Shown: positions 1 through 6,191 of the stretch, in pieces | How positions within the stretch are numbered: the stretch's first letter is position 1 | Layout: every line of letters begins with the position of its first letter | Source of the DNA: Rhodospirillales bacterium | GTDB taxonomy: Bacteria; Pseudomonadota; Alphaproteobacteria; Micavibrionales; UBA2020 | NCBI GenBank assembly: GCA_023266795.1 | Contig: JAHFPI010000105.1 | Span: 1-6,520 of the forward strand | Reading direction: 5' to 3' | DNA length: 6,520 bases | The notes under the pieces: model-generated | What the model was told of the DNA's origin: nothing | What the model saw: only the letters and a program-made list of their open reading frames with translations | Databases searched by the model: none | Program-made: the position numbers and the translations under genes

Positions 1-31
1 CGTTTTGCAAAACGACCTGCAGGTCGTTTTG
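1..31. repeat. Nested perfect palindromes (14 and 24 bases) at the left edge
   Basis: Positions 8-31 form a perfect 24-base palindrome with half-site CAAAACGACCTG. Positions 1-14 form a second perfect palindrome with half-site CGTTTTG. Together they give three copies of the 7-mer CGTTTTG/CAAAACG, at 1-7 (+), 8-14 (-) and 25-31 (+). The structure lies inside the tail-tip reading frame and may continue left of the window. It could be a genuine cruciform or hairpin element, or an inverted-repeat artefact at a sequence end. No function is assigned. Confidence 0.85.
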
Positions 32-3000
32 ACGGCAGCGGGCGGATATGTGACGCGCACGACCGATGCCGATGCGGATGAAATCTCCGTCGATATCACC
101 TTGCCGCGCGGCCTGATGAAGCTTAACAGCAACAGCGTGCGGGTGGCGGCGGATGTCCAGGTTGAAATCCAGTATTCCCCACAGGGGCTTGGCCAGTGGA
201 GCGCGGGGGCTGCCAGCTACAAAGCGATTTCGACGCAGAATATTTCCGCGATCAACCGGCCAGTCGCTTATGTGTACGGCGGCGTCAGCCATGTTGTGAC
301 GCGCATTGACCGTCTTGTGCTGGATCCCGCAAGCGGGCAGGCAAGCCTTGTTTCAGGCGCGATTTTCAGGGACGGCGTGGATAGCGGCGCCCCTGTGGCG
401 CCCGCCATCCCGGCGGGATTTCTTGCCCTGGCGCGCATCGAGCGCCAATCGGGTGACGCGGCTATCATCCCGTCGGCGCGGATTACGGACGAAAGAGATT
501 CAGGCCGGATCGGAAAAAGTTTTGAAGCTGCCGGCGATTTTCTGGTCACGGCTTCCGGTTCTTCGAATGCCGTTTTCATCGCGGGCGGCGGGTTGCAGTT
601 CAATGAAATTGACCTGTCCGGAAAACAGTCGGCGGCGTTGCGCCGGTCCGTCAATTTCAAGGTTCCCCGGGGACAATACGATGTCCGCGTGCGCCGTCTG
701 ACGGCGGACAGTACAGAAGATAACGTTTTCGATGAAACCTTCTGGACGGCGCTGCGTACCATACGTTACACGCAACCCGTGACGATGGCGGGGCTGGCCA
801 TGACGGCGCTCCGTATCAAGGCGACCGATCAGCTGAACGGCGTGATCGAGCGTTTTAACGGCGTCGCGCATTCAATTTTTCCGGACTGGGACGGCAGCGG
901 CTGGGTCGATCAGGTGACGTCGAACCCGGCGTCGGTCTTCCGGTATATTTTGCAGGGCGGCGCCAATGCCAATCCCTTGGCCGACAGCCGTCTTGACCTG
1001 ACGCGGCTTCAGGCGTGGCATGACACGTGCTCCGCCGAAAACCGCGAATTCAATCTTATTGTCGATTTTGACACATCGGTGCGGGAGATATTGCAGGACG
1101 CCGCCGCCGTCGGCCGCGCCAGCCCCACGTATATTGACGGCAAATGGTCGGTGATTGAAGACAAGCCGCAGACGGCGCCGGTGCAGCATTTCACGCCGCG
1201 CAACACCTTCGGGTTCCGTGGCGAAAAGGCTTTTGCCGAAAAACCGGATGCCCTCCGCGTCCGCTTCACCAACCGTGAAAAGGGTTGGCTGCAGGATGAA
1301 CGCCTCGTTTATGACGACGGTTTTGACGCGTCGACAGCGCAAAAATACGAAACGCTGGAACTGCGCGGCGTCACCAGTTCCGATCAGGCATGGAAAGACG
1401 GGCGCTACCATATCGCCACGGCGCGGCTGCGCACGGAAACTTACAGCTTTAACGCCGATGTCGAGCACATAGTCTGCACGCGCGGCGACCTGATCCGCTT
1501 TACGCACGATGTGCCGATGTTCGGGTTGATGAGCGGCCGCGTGAAGGCCGTTGCCACCCTTGGCGGCAACATCACCTCTATTCTGCTGGATGCGGATGTC
1601 ACGATGGAGGCGGGTAAAAACTATGCCGTCCGTTTCCGGCGGCCGGACGGAACCTCGCTTGTAAAAGCGGTTGTCACGAATGCCGGCATGTCTTCTGTTT
1701 TAACGGTTGCGTCCCCCTCGGCCGAAAGCGAAGGCCCCGCCGTTGGCGATCTTGCCCTTTTCGGGGAAAGCGGACAGGAGAGCGCGGAACTGATCGTCAA
1801 ATCAATCGAGCCGCAAAACGATTTGAACGCAAAAATAACCTGTGTCGAGGCGGCCTCCGCGGTTCACGGCGCGGATGCTGCGGCCCTTCCGGCCTTTAAC
1901 AGCGCCATTACCGTTCCGGAAGAACTGGAAAGGCCGCCGGTACCGGTGCTCGGGCAGATACAGTCGGGCATGGAATCGCTGATCCGCCATGCCGACGGGT
2001 CTTTTACCAGCCGTATCGTCATTACGCTTCATCCCCCCCTGTTCGGAAGGGCGCTGAGGGCAGAAATGTCGATCCGCGCCCAGGATGAAACCGTTTTCCG
2101 TCCGGCGGATATTTTTTCCCAATCCGGGAACAGTATTTCAATCACGGACGTCGTGGAAGAAGAGACTTATGATATTCAGATCCGTTACGTGGACAATAAT
2201 GGCCTGTCTTCCGCGCCGCTGCTTGTTTCCGGGCACAGGGTCGAGGGAACTTCAGCGCTTCCGGCGGATGTGACGGGCCTGAACATGAGCGTGCTGGGGA
2301 GCACGGCCTATCTTTCGTGGGGTTCCGTTTCCGATATTGACCTGGATCATTACACGCTGCGTTTTTCGCCGCAGACGACCGGCGTTACCTGGGGCGGATC
2401 GAGCGACCTTGTCACAAAAATCGCCATGGACGCAACATCTGTTTCCGTTCCGGCGGCGGTTGGCACTTATTTAATGAAGGCGGTTGATACCGGCGGTCGT
2501 GAAAGCGTCAACGCCGATATCATCGTTTCAACCATTGCGGGGCTGGCGGGGTTAAACGCGGTTGTTGATCTCGTGGAAGACAGTGATTTTGCAGGGGACA
2601 AGGCGAATGCCGCCGCCGTGGAGGGCGTCTTGCGCCTGGCCGGCGCCGACAGCATTGATGACTGGGGCAACATGGATCTGGTTGTTAATGAAGACATCGG
2701 CAACGCCGGCCTTGCAACTTCGGGAACGTATAATTTTTATCAGTCCGTGGATTTGGGCGCTGTTTACACGTCGCGCCTGACGGCGGATATAAGCGCTCTG
2801 GGTGTTGAAAACAGCACCCTCATGGACAACTGGGGCGATGTGGATGCGCAGGAAAGTTTCGATCAGGCTATTGATCCCTCGCTCTGGAATGTGCAGTTGC
2901 AGCTGCGAAGCACGAACGATAATCCATCCGGCACGCCCACGTGGTCAAGCTGGATGCCTTTTGTTGTGGGCGATTATTCCGCGCGCGGGTACGAATTCCA

Positions 3001-3316
3001 AGCCCTGCTGACAAGCGGGTCGTCCACCGTCACACCGGTTGTTTCAAGGTTGCGCGTGGATGTGGATATGCCGGACCGGACGGCCGGTGTGCGGAACATC
3101 ACATCGCTTGCCGCCGGATCGGCCATTACATTTACGTCGCCGTTTCATGCGCCGCCCGCCCTTTCCATCACGGCGCAGGATATGGCGACGGGGGATTATT
3201 ACGCGATCACCAGCCCCTCGGCCAGCGGTTTTACGATCCGCTTCTTTAATGCGGTGGGAACGGGTATTTCGCGCACGTTCGATTACCTCGCCAAGGGCTA
3301 TGGCGAACAAGTTTAA
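2..3316 (+). CDS. Tail tip / host specificity protein, lambda gpJ-like, 5'-truncated by the window edge
   Basis: This is the central tail-tip hub protein, which sits at the distal end of the tail tube and contacts the host surface. The frame is open to the left edge. The TTG at position 5 is not a convincing start because there is no ribosome binding site, and the homologous part of lambda gpJ begins about 100 residues further in. Counting from base 2, residues about 15-60 (VTRTTDADADEISVDITLP) and 219-240 (VPRGQYDVRVRRLTADST) align by eye with gpJ. So do the WDGSGWVDQ segment near 295 and the YIDGKWSVIEDKP segment near 375. Residues about 755-842 look like a fibronectin type III domain (LSWGSVSDIDLDHYTLRF). 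The C-terminus carries a WSSWMPFVVGDYSARGYEF block and a final FHAPPALSI...FDYLAKGYG domain (about 1048-1100), which I know from alphaproteobacterial phage tail proteins. It ends in TAA, 21 bases before the fibre gene. The family is very likely; the adhesion role of the C-terminus is inferred. Confidence 0.88.
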   Translation, partial: VLQNDLQVVLTAAGGYVTRTTDADADEISVDITLPRGLMKLNSNSVRVAADVQVEIQYSPQGLGQWSAGAASYKAISTQNISAINRPVAYVYGGVSHVVTRIDRLVLDPASGQASLVSGAIFRDGVDSGAPVAPAIPAGFLALARIERQSGDAAIIPSARITDERDSGRIGKSFEAAGDFLVTASGSSNAVFIAGGGLQFNEIDLSGKQSAALRRSVNFKVPRGQYDVRVRRLTADSTEDNVFDETFWTALRTIRYTQPVTMAGLAMTALRIKATDQLNGVIERFNGVAHSIFPDWDGSGWVDQVTSNPASVFRYILQGGANANPLADSRLDLTRLQAWHDTCSAENREFNLIVDFDTSVREILQDAAAVGRASPTYIDGKWSVIEDKPQTAPVQHFTPRNTFGFRGEKAFAEKPDALRVRFTNREKGWLQDERLVYDDGFDASTAQKYETLELRGVTSSDQAWKDGRYHIATARLRTETYSFNADVEHIVCTRGDLIRFTHDVPMFGLMSGRVKAVATLGGNITSILLDADVTMEAGKNYAVRFRRPDGTSLVKAVVTNAGMSSVLTVASPSAESEGPAVGDLALFGESGQESAELIVKSIEPQNDLNAKITCVEAASAVHGADAAALPAFNSAITVPEELERPPVPVLGQIQSGMESLIRHADGSFTSRIVITLHPPLFGRALRAEMSIRAQDETVFRPADIFSQSGNSISITDVVEEETYDIQIRYVDNNGLSSAPLLVSGHRVEGTSALPADVTGLNMSVLGSTAYLSWGSVSDIDLDHYTLRFSPQTTGVTWGGSSDLVTKIAMDATSVSVPAAVGTYLMKAVDTGGRESVNADIIVSTIAGLAGLNAVVDLVEDSDFAGDKANAAAVEGVLRLAGADSIDDWGNMDLVVNEDIGNAGLATSGTYNFYQSVDLGAVYTSRLTADISALGVENSTLMDNWGDVDAQESFDQAIDPSLWNVQLQLRSTNDNPSGTPTWSSWMPFVVGDYSARGYEFQALLTSGSSTVTPVVSRLRVDVDMPDRTAGVRNITSLAAGSAITFTSPFHAPPALSITAQDMATGDYYAITSPSASGFTIRFFNAVGTGISRTFDYLAKGYGEQV

Positions 3317-3321
3317 CTTTT

Positions 3322-3327
3322 AAGGAG
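3322..3327 (+). promoter_or_regulatory. Ribosome binding site of the tail fibre gene
   Basis: AAGGAG lies 10 bases before the ATG at 3338, in the short gap after the tail-tip stop codon. It is the strongest Shine-Dalgarno match in the window and fixes the fibre start. Confidence 0.8.
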
Positions 3328-3337
3328 AAAAACATCC

Positions 3338-4639
3338 ATGACACAAGCGACCCCCACCATCGGTGCCGACCAGAGCGGTTTGCAGTACAGGACCGCCGAT
3401 AATGACGGTAAAAAAGCCTTGCTCAATCATCACAAGGGCTCTTCCGCCGCTTCGTATGCCGAAGCGGGCATCCTCTGGCTCGACGATACGGCAACGCCGT
3501 GGATTTTTAAAATTTATGACGGCACGGACTGGATCAATCTCGGCGAAGTGAATGCGACGGGGAATACTTTCACCCCGTATGTGGGAACGGCGACGCCGCG
3601 CTTTTTAAGCCATGCAACGGATACAGGGGCGGCCAACGCCTATGCCGTGGCGCCCTCTCCCGCCATTACGGCTTATGCCACGGGTCAGATGGTGACGTTA
3701 AAGCCGGTGAACGCCAATACCGGCGCTTCGACGATCAATGTGAACAGCCTCGGGACAAAAAATATAAAAACACTGGCAGGTTCTGATCCAGATTCCGGCA
3801 TGCTGGCGACGACCGGCGTTTATACGCTGGTCTACGACGGCACGAATTTTATCCTGATGAACGCATCCATTATACCCGTTGCAAGTGGCGGCACGGGCGC
3901 TACAACCGCCGCCGCCGCGCGCACCAGTCTCGGGCTTGTCATCGGAACAGATGTTCAGGCCTATGACGCGGAACTGGCGGCGCTGGCGGGGCTTACGAGC
4001 GCGTCGAACAAAGTTCCCTATTTTACCGGCAGCGGAACAGCCTCTCTCCTGACGCTCGGCACGGCGGCAAGCAATCTGGTGCAACTCGACGGTTCGGCCA
4101 AGCTTCCGGCGGTGGATGGATCGCAGCTGACAAACATGTCAAGCAGCGTGGTGTTGCTCAGCACGGCGACGGCTTCTTCAAGCGCGTCTCTAAGTTTTGC
4201 ATCCCTGATTACTTCTTCGTATGACCTGTACTACGTTGTCTTCAGTGAAATATTGACGTCAGGTGTGGCATCTATTGGCTTCAAGGCTTCAACGAACAAC
4301 GGCTCCACTTATGCCGCCACTTTGGCAAATCAAAAAGCGCAAATAACCACGGGCGGCTCGACGGCACCGACCTACACAGGCGCTACAACCACGCCCGTGC
4401 TTATTTTAACGGCCACCGGATCTTCGCAAAAGGTTAATGGATACGGGACGATCGTTAATCCACTATCCGGCAGTGGCTGTGGAATTTGCGAATTTTTATT
4501 GGTGGACAGCGGGGCTCTTGCCCCCTGCAAAACAACAGTTCATCTCAATATTAACGTTGTTAATGCTATCCAATTTCTGCCGTCCGCCGGAACATTTACA
4601 AGCGGAAAAATTTACCTTTATGGAGTTAAAAACACATGA
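3338..4639 (+). CDS. Phage tail fibre / receptor-binding protein
   Basis: A 433-residue structural protein, probably a trimeric fibre attached to the tail tip. Residues about 1-75 form an N-terminal part with the motif GILWLDDTATPWIFKIYDG, likely the tail-attachment side. Residues about 95-178 (AYATGQMVTLKP, GASTINVNSLGTKNIKTLAG, YDGTNFILMNA) match a repeat common in tail fibres. GGTGATTAAAARTSLGL (about 184-200) and DAELAALAGLTSASNKVPYF (about 210-229) are hallmark fibre shaft motifs. VDGSQLTN then precedes a C-terminal domain (about 268-433) rich in Ser, Thr and beta-strand patterns and ending in GKIYLYGVKNT, a widespread receptor-binding beta-sandwich type. The start is set by AAGGAG upstream. 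The stop overlaps the next gene in an ATGA junction. GC falls from about 60% to about 48% over the C-terminal domain, suggesting module exchange. The fibre identity is firm; the receptor is unknown. Confidence 0.88.
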   Translation: MTQATPTIGADQSGLQYRTADNDGKKALLNHHKGSSAASYAEAGILWLDDTATPWIFKIYDGTDWINLGEVNATGNTFTPYVGTATPRFLSHATDTGAANAYAVAPSPAITAYATGQMVTLKPVNANTGASTINVNSLGTKNIKTLAGSDPDSGMLATTGVYTLVYDGTNFILMNASIIPVASGGTGATTAAAARTSLGLVIGTDVQAYDAELAALAGLTSASNKVPYFTGSGTASLLTLGTAASNLVQLDGSAKLPAVDGSQLTNMSSSVVLLSTATASSSASLSFASLITSSYDLYYVVFSEILTSGVASIGFKASTNNGSTYAATLANQKAQITTGGSTAPTYTGATTTPVLILTATGSSQKVNGYGTIVNPLSGSGCGICEFLLVDSGALAPCKTTVHLNINVVNAIQFLPSAGTFTSGKIYLYGVKNT

Positions 4640-4929
4640 TGAAGACAATTTGCACATCTGAAGGCCAGATGAACGTTGAAATGACGGCCGAAGAAATGGC
4701 GGCTTTCGAAACGGAACGGGCGGTCCTGCGCGCCCATGAGGATGCCGAGACTCTAAAGGCCTCGGCTATTCAGGCTTTAACCAAATCGGATCTTGTTGCC
4801 TTCCGCTGTTTCAAGGCCGGCGTTTCTTTTCCGGCGGATTGGCAGACCTATGTTGCCAGTCTCCGCGCCATCGTGAACGGCGCCGCCGGTCCGCTTCCCG
4901 AACAGCCGGAGTATCCGGAAGGAACATAA
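4636..4929 (+). CDS. Small tail fibre assembly chaperone-like protein
   Basis: A 97-residue soluble protein with an acidic helical N-terminal half (EMTAEEMAAFETERAVLRAH, about 15-34). It is followed by SDLVAFRCFKAGVSFPADWQ (51-70) and YVASLRAIVNG (72-82), and a Pro-rich tail (GPLPEQPEYPEGT). The order of a charged helix, a SD..A.RC..AG..FP.DW..Y...LR.I core and a Pro-rich end resembles small phage tail assembly chaperones encoded just after fibre genes. That assignment rests on pattern and position only. Translation is probably coupled to the fibre gene because the start overlaps its stop in ATGA. A second ATG at 4639 is an equally possible start. GGAG at 4622-4625 lies 10 bases before the first ATG. 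No membrane segment or signal peptide is visible. Confidence 0.72.
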   Translation: MMKTICTSEGQMNVEMTAEEMAAFETERAVLRAHEDAETLKASAIQALTKSDLVAFRCFKAGVSFPADWQTYVASLRAIVNGAAGPLPEQPEYPEGT

Positions 4930-4933
4930 CAAC

Positions 4934-5167
4934 ATGACGGGCGACGATTCCGTCCTTCCGCTGCTGATGCTGACCGTCACGCTGATCGCGCATCTTGTCG
5001 CGACCGTGTGGTGGGCGGCGTCGCTGACGAAGCGCGTCGATCATATCGAAAAATGGATCGGCAGCAACGGGCATACGGCCGAGCGTCTGGCCGCGCTTGA
5101 GCAGCGGATCAACAGCATGAGCGACGGCATATCGCGCATCGAACATTATTTGCGCGCCAAAGGATAA
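4934..5167 (+). CDS. Small membrane protein with coiled coil, lysis-region, function unknown
   Basis: A 77-residue protein. Residues about 7-30 (VLPLLMLTVTLIAHLVATVW and following) form one hydrophobic span. Residues about 32-76 form a charged, heptad-like helix (RVDHIEKWIGS, then ERLAALEQRINSMSDGISRI), probably a coiled coil. KR after the span favours a cytoplasmic C-terminus by the positive-inside rule. I know similar short proteins, with a WWAASL..RV.HIE..I pattern, from alphaproteobacterial phages, usually without a known role. Its place directly before the endolysin makes a holin, antiholin or lysis-accessory role possible but unproven. The start is supported by AAGGA at 4919-4923, inside the end of the preceding gene, and the gap to that gene is four bases. 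The gene is real with good confidence; the role is open. Confidence 0.8.
   Translation: MTGDDSVLPLLMLTVTLIAHLVATVWWAASLTKRVDHIEKWIGSNGHTAERLAALEQRINSMSDGISRIEHYLRAKG
5159..5164 (+). promoter_or_regulatory. Ribosome binding site of the endolysin gene
   Basis: AAAGGA, seven bases before the ATG at 5172, is embedded in the last codons of the preceding membrane-protein gene. It supports the MNFFFLPRGIRNNN start. Confidence 0.7.
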
Positions 5168-5171
5168 AAGC

Positions 5172-5624
5172 ATGAACTTCTTTTTTCTTCCCCGCGGGAT
5201 CCGAAACAACAATCCCGGCAATATCCGTTTGTCGAAAGTCGTGTGGCAGGGGCAAAAACAGGAACCGCAGCAGGACTTGGATTTTGTCGAGTTCATTTCG
5301 GCGCTGTACGGCCTGCGCGCCCTGATGAAGACGTTGCTGACCTATCATTTAAAATACGGCCTTGATACGGTCGAAAGCCTTATCAACCGCTATGCGCCGC
5401 CGCATGAAAACGCGACGGACAATTATATCTACGGCGTGGCGAAGGCGATGGGCGTCAAAAGGACGGATAAAGTAAGTCTCGCGTCAAAGCGGGTTCTCCT
5501 GTCGCTGGTGCGGGCCATTGTCGTTCGTGAAAACGGCCCGCCGCCTGCCGCCCGGCCTGCGGGATGGTACGATGCTTCCGTCTATGAACAGGCCGCCGCT
5601 ATGGTTCTCCCCGTCAACGCTTAA
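5172..5624 (+). CDS. Putative endolysin, PRD1 P5-like (muralytic) family
   Basis: A 150-residue protein starting almost directly with the family signature RGIRNNNPGNIR (8-19), then W25-Q-G, FVEF (38-41), YGLRAL (46-51), TYHLKYGLDTVESLINRYAP (57-76) with E79-N80, YIYGVAKAMGV (85-95) and a late VRENG (118-122). This pattern defines a group of phage proteins often annotated 'structural protein P5' or lysozyme-like. They commonly occupy the endolysin slot, and peptidoglycan cleavage is the accepted guess. There is no signal peptide or SAR-type anchor, because the FFFL near the start is too short. Export would therefore depend on a holin, and candidates flank it on both sides. Which residue is catalytic cannot be read from the sequence; E79 in the APPHEN motif is a candidate. 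Family assignment is confident; the exact bond cleaved is unknown. Confidence 0.82.
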   Translation: MNFFFLPRGIRNNNPGNIRLSKVVWQGQKQEPQQDLDFVEFISALYGLRALMKTLLTYHLKYGLDTVESLINRYAPPHENATDNYIYGVAKAMGVKRTDKVSLASKRVLLSLVRAIVVRENGPPPAARPAGWYDASVYEQAAAMVLPVNA

Positions 5625-5630
5625 CCAAAA

Positions 5631-5636
5631 AAAGGA
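5631..5636 (+). promoter_or_regulatory. Ribosome binding site of the holin-like gene
   Basis: AAAGGA, six bases before the ATG at 5643, is preceded by an A-run in the 18-base gap after the endolysin stop. It fixes the start of the small gene. Confidence 0.7.
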
Positions 5637-5642
5637 TTCATC

Positions 5643-5849
5643 ATGCAAGATTTAGGATTTTTACTGCCCGCGAATATCAATGCCCTGAGCCTCTCGCTGG
5701 CGGGAGGCATCGCCTCCCTGCTTGTTTTCGCGCTAAAATCTCTTTTTACCCTTGTCCGGAAGATCGCGCAAAAAACGCCGACAACTGTTGACGACGCTCT
5801 TATCGACGAGACAGAAAAGGCGCTCCGCGACAAAAGCGGGGAAATCTGA
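5643..5849 (+). CDS. Holin-like small membrane protein
   Basis: A 68-residue protein with one hydrophobic segment at about 12-38 (INALSLSLAGGIASLLVFAL and following), a basic stretch (RKIAQK, 39-44) and an acidic, helical C-terminus containing KTPTTVDDALIDETEKAL. Small one-span proteins with a TP...DD..ID segment are common next to endolysins in phages and are often annotated as holins. With only one clear span it would be closest to class III-type topology. The identification rests on position (directly after the endolysin, directly before the spanin pair) plus topology, not on a recognised signature. Its stop overlaps the next start in TGATG, implying translational coupling. The alternative is a holin accessory, with the 4934-5167 protein as the true holin. 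Confidence 0.68.
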   Translation: MQDLGFLLPANINALSLSLAGGIASLLVFALKSLFTLVRKIAQKTPTTVDDALIDETEKALRDKSGEI

Positions 5850-6055
5850 TGCTCTATGAGCTGGCGGGTGTTGCCGGTCTTTTCGTCCTGGCGGCGGGCA
5901 TCGCCTTCCTTCTCGTAAGGCAGGGACGCAAGACTGAAGAATCTGACCAGATGAAACGGGTGCTCGATGATATTCACACGGCAAACACGGTGCGTGACCG
6001 CCTGTCTCGGGATGCTTCTGCTGCAAGGCGGGTGCGCGAACGGTTCACGCGCTAG
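5849..6055 (+). CDS. Candidate i-spanin (Rz-like), inner-membrane component
   Basis: A 68-residue protein with an N-terminal membrane span at about 4-23 (ELAGVAGLFVLAAGIAFLLV). A strongly charged helix follows (residues 24-68: RQGRKTEESDQMKRVLDDIH, then RDRLSRDASAARRVRERF). One anchor plus a charged helix reaching away from the membrane is the layout of Rz-type inner-membrane spanins, which bridge the periplasm to an outer-membrane lipoprotein. It is short for an i-spanin, since lambda Rz is 153 residues, so the periplasmic helix would be short too. The strongest support is the out-of-frame lipoprotein-like gene starting inside it at 5967. It starts within the stop of the holin-like gene (TGATG), with GGGGA at 5838-5842 as a plausible ribosome binding site. 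The anchor followed by basic residues could also fit a cytoplasmic C-terminus, so the orientation is uncertain. Confidence 0.62.
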   Translation: MLYELAGVAGLFVLAAGIAFLLVRQGRKTEESDQMKRVLDDIHTANTVRDRLSRDASAARRVRERFTR

Positions 6056-6191
6056 CTTTTGCGACATCTATAAGCCGGTTTATGTGGCAACTTCCGATAC
6101 GGAAGAGACAAAAAGGCAAAGCGACCAGAACAATGCCGTCTGGCTGGAACTGTGCGGCGCTACGCCGCGTATTTTGCCTGATGTTCCATGA
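5967..6191 (+). CDS. Candidate o-spanin (Rz1-like lipoprotein), overlapping the i-spanin out of frame
   Basis: A 74-residue protein beginning inside the preceding gene in another frame (89-base overlap). Residues 1-23 look like a lipoprotein signal: basic n-region (R5, R8), hydrophobic core VTACLGMLLL and a Cys at 23 in LLQGGC. The lipobox is imperfect, with Q at -3 where Leu is usual. The mature part CDIYKPVYVATSDTEET (32-48) with NNAVWLELC (55-63) matches a pattern (C....P...S..DT..T..Q...N.....C) that I know from small phage proteins beside lysis genes. Two cysteines (32, 63) could form a disulphide. It lacks the proline-rich tail of lambda Rz1. The start is uncertain because no clear ribosome binding site precedes 5967; GTG at 5994 is an alternative. 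The last residues overlap the convergent ankyrin gene. Confidence 0.68.
   Translation: MIFTRQTRCVTACLGMLLLQGGCANGSRASFCDIYKPVYVATSDTEETKRQSDQNNAVWLELCGATPRILPDVP
6152..6175 (+). terminator. Weak hairpin with short T-run at the end of the late operon
   Basis: A perfect six-base GC stem (6154-6159 with 6163-6168, loop CTA), extendable by wobble pairs, is followed by TATTTT on the + strand. It lies inside the last codons of the Rz1-like gene, and its loop contains the complement of the ankyrin gene's TAG stop. It could help end late transcription, but the T-run is short and the stem could occur by chance in GC-rich sequence. Confidence 0.25.

Noticed and set aside
5..7. TTG as a true start codon of the tail-tip gene
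   Set aside because: The frame is open to the left edge, there is no ribosome binding site, and the lambda gpJ-like homology implies about 100 missing N-terminal residues. The gene is treated as truncated.
268..1507. Several long minus-strand open frames opposite the tail-tip gene
   Set aside because: They are low-complexity, Arg- and Pro-rich translations with no recognisable domain. They are shadows of a high-GC gene whose sense product is clearly conserved.
3411..3440. Near-palindrome AGCCTTG...CAAGGGCT early in the fibre gene
   Set aside because: It is imperfect by one base, has a long loop and sits in coding sequence. Nothing suggests function.
4437..4661. Plus-strand 74-residue open frame at the end of the fibre gene
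   Set aside because: It overlaps the fibre's conserved C-terminal domain and the start of the chaperone-like gene. It has no ribosome binding site or recognisable motif.
5702..5718. Perfect seven-base hairpin GGGAGGC-ATC-GCCTCCC inside the holin-like gene
   Set aside because: It lies within the hydrophobic segment's codons (Gly-Gly-Ile-Ala-Ser). A hairpin of this size is expected about once by chance in 6.5 kb of GC-rich DNA, and there is no proper T-run after it.
5621..6067. Minus-strand open frames opposite the holin and spanin genes
   Set aside because: They have no ribosome binding site or domain. The + strand genes are tightly coupled, have membrane topology and fit the lysis order.
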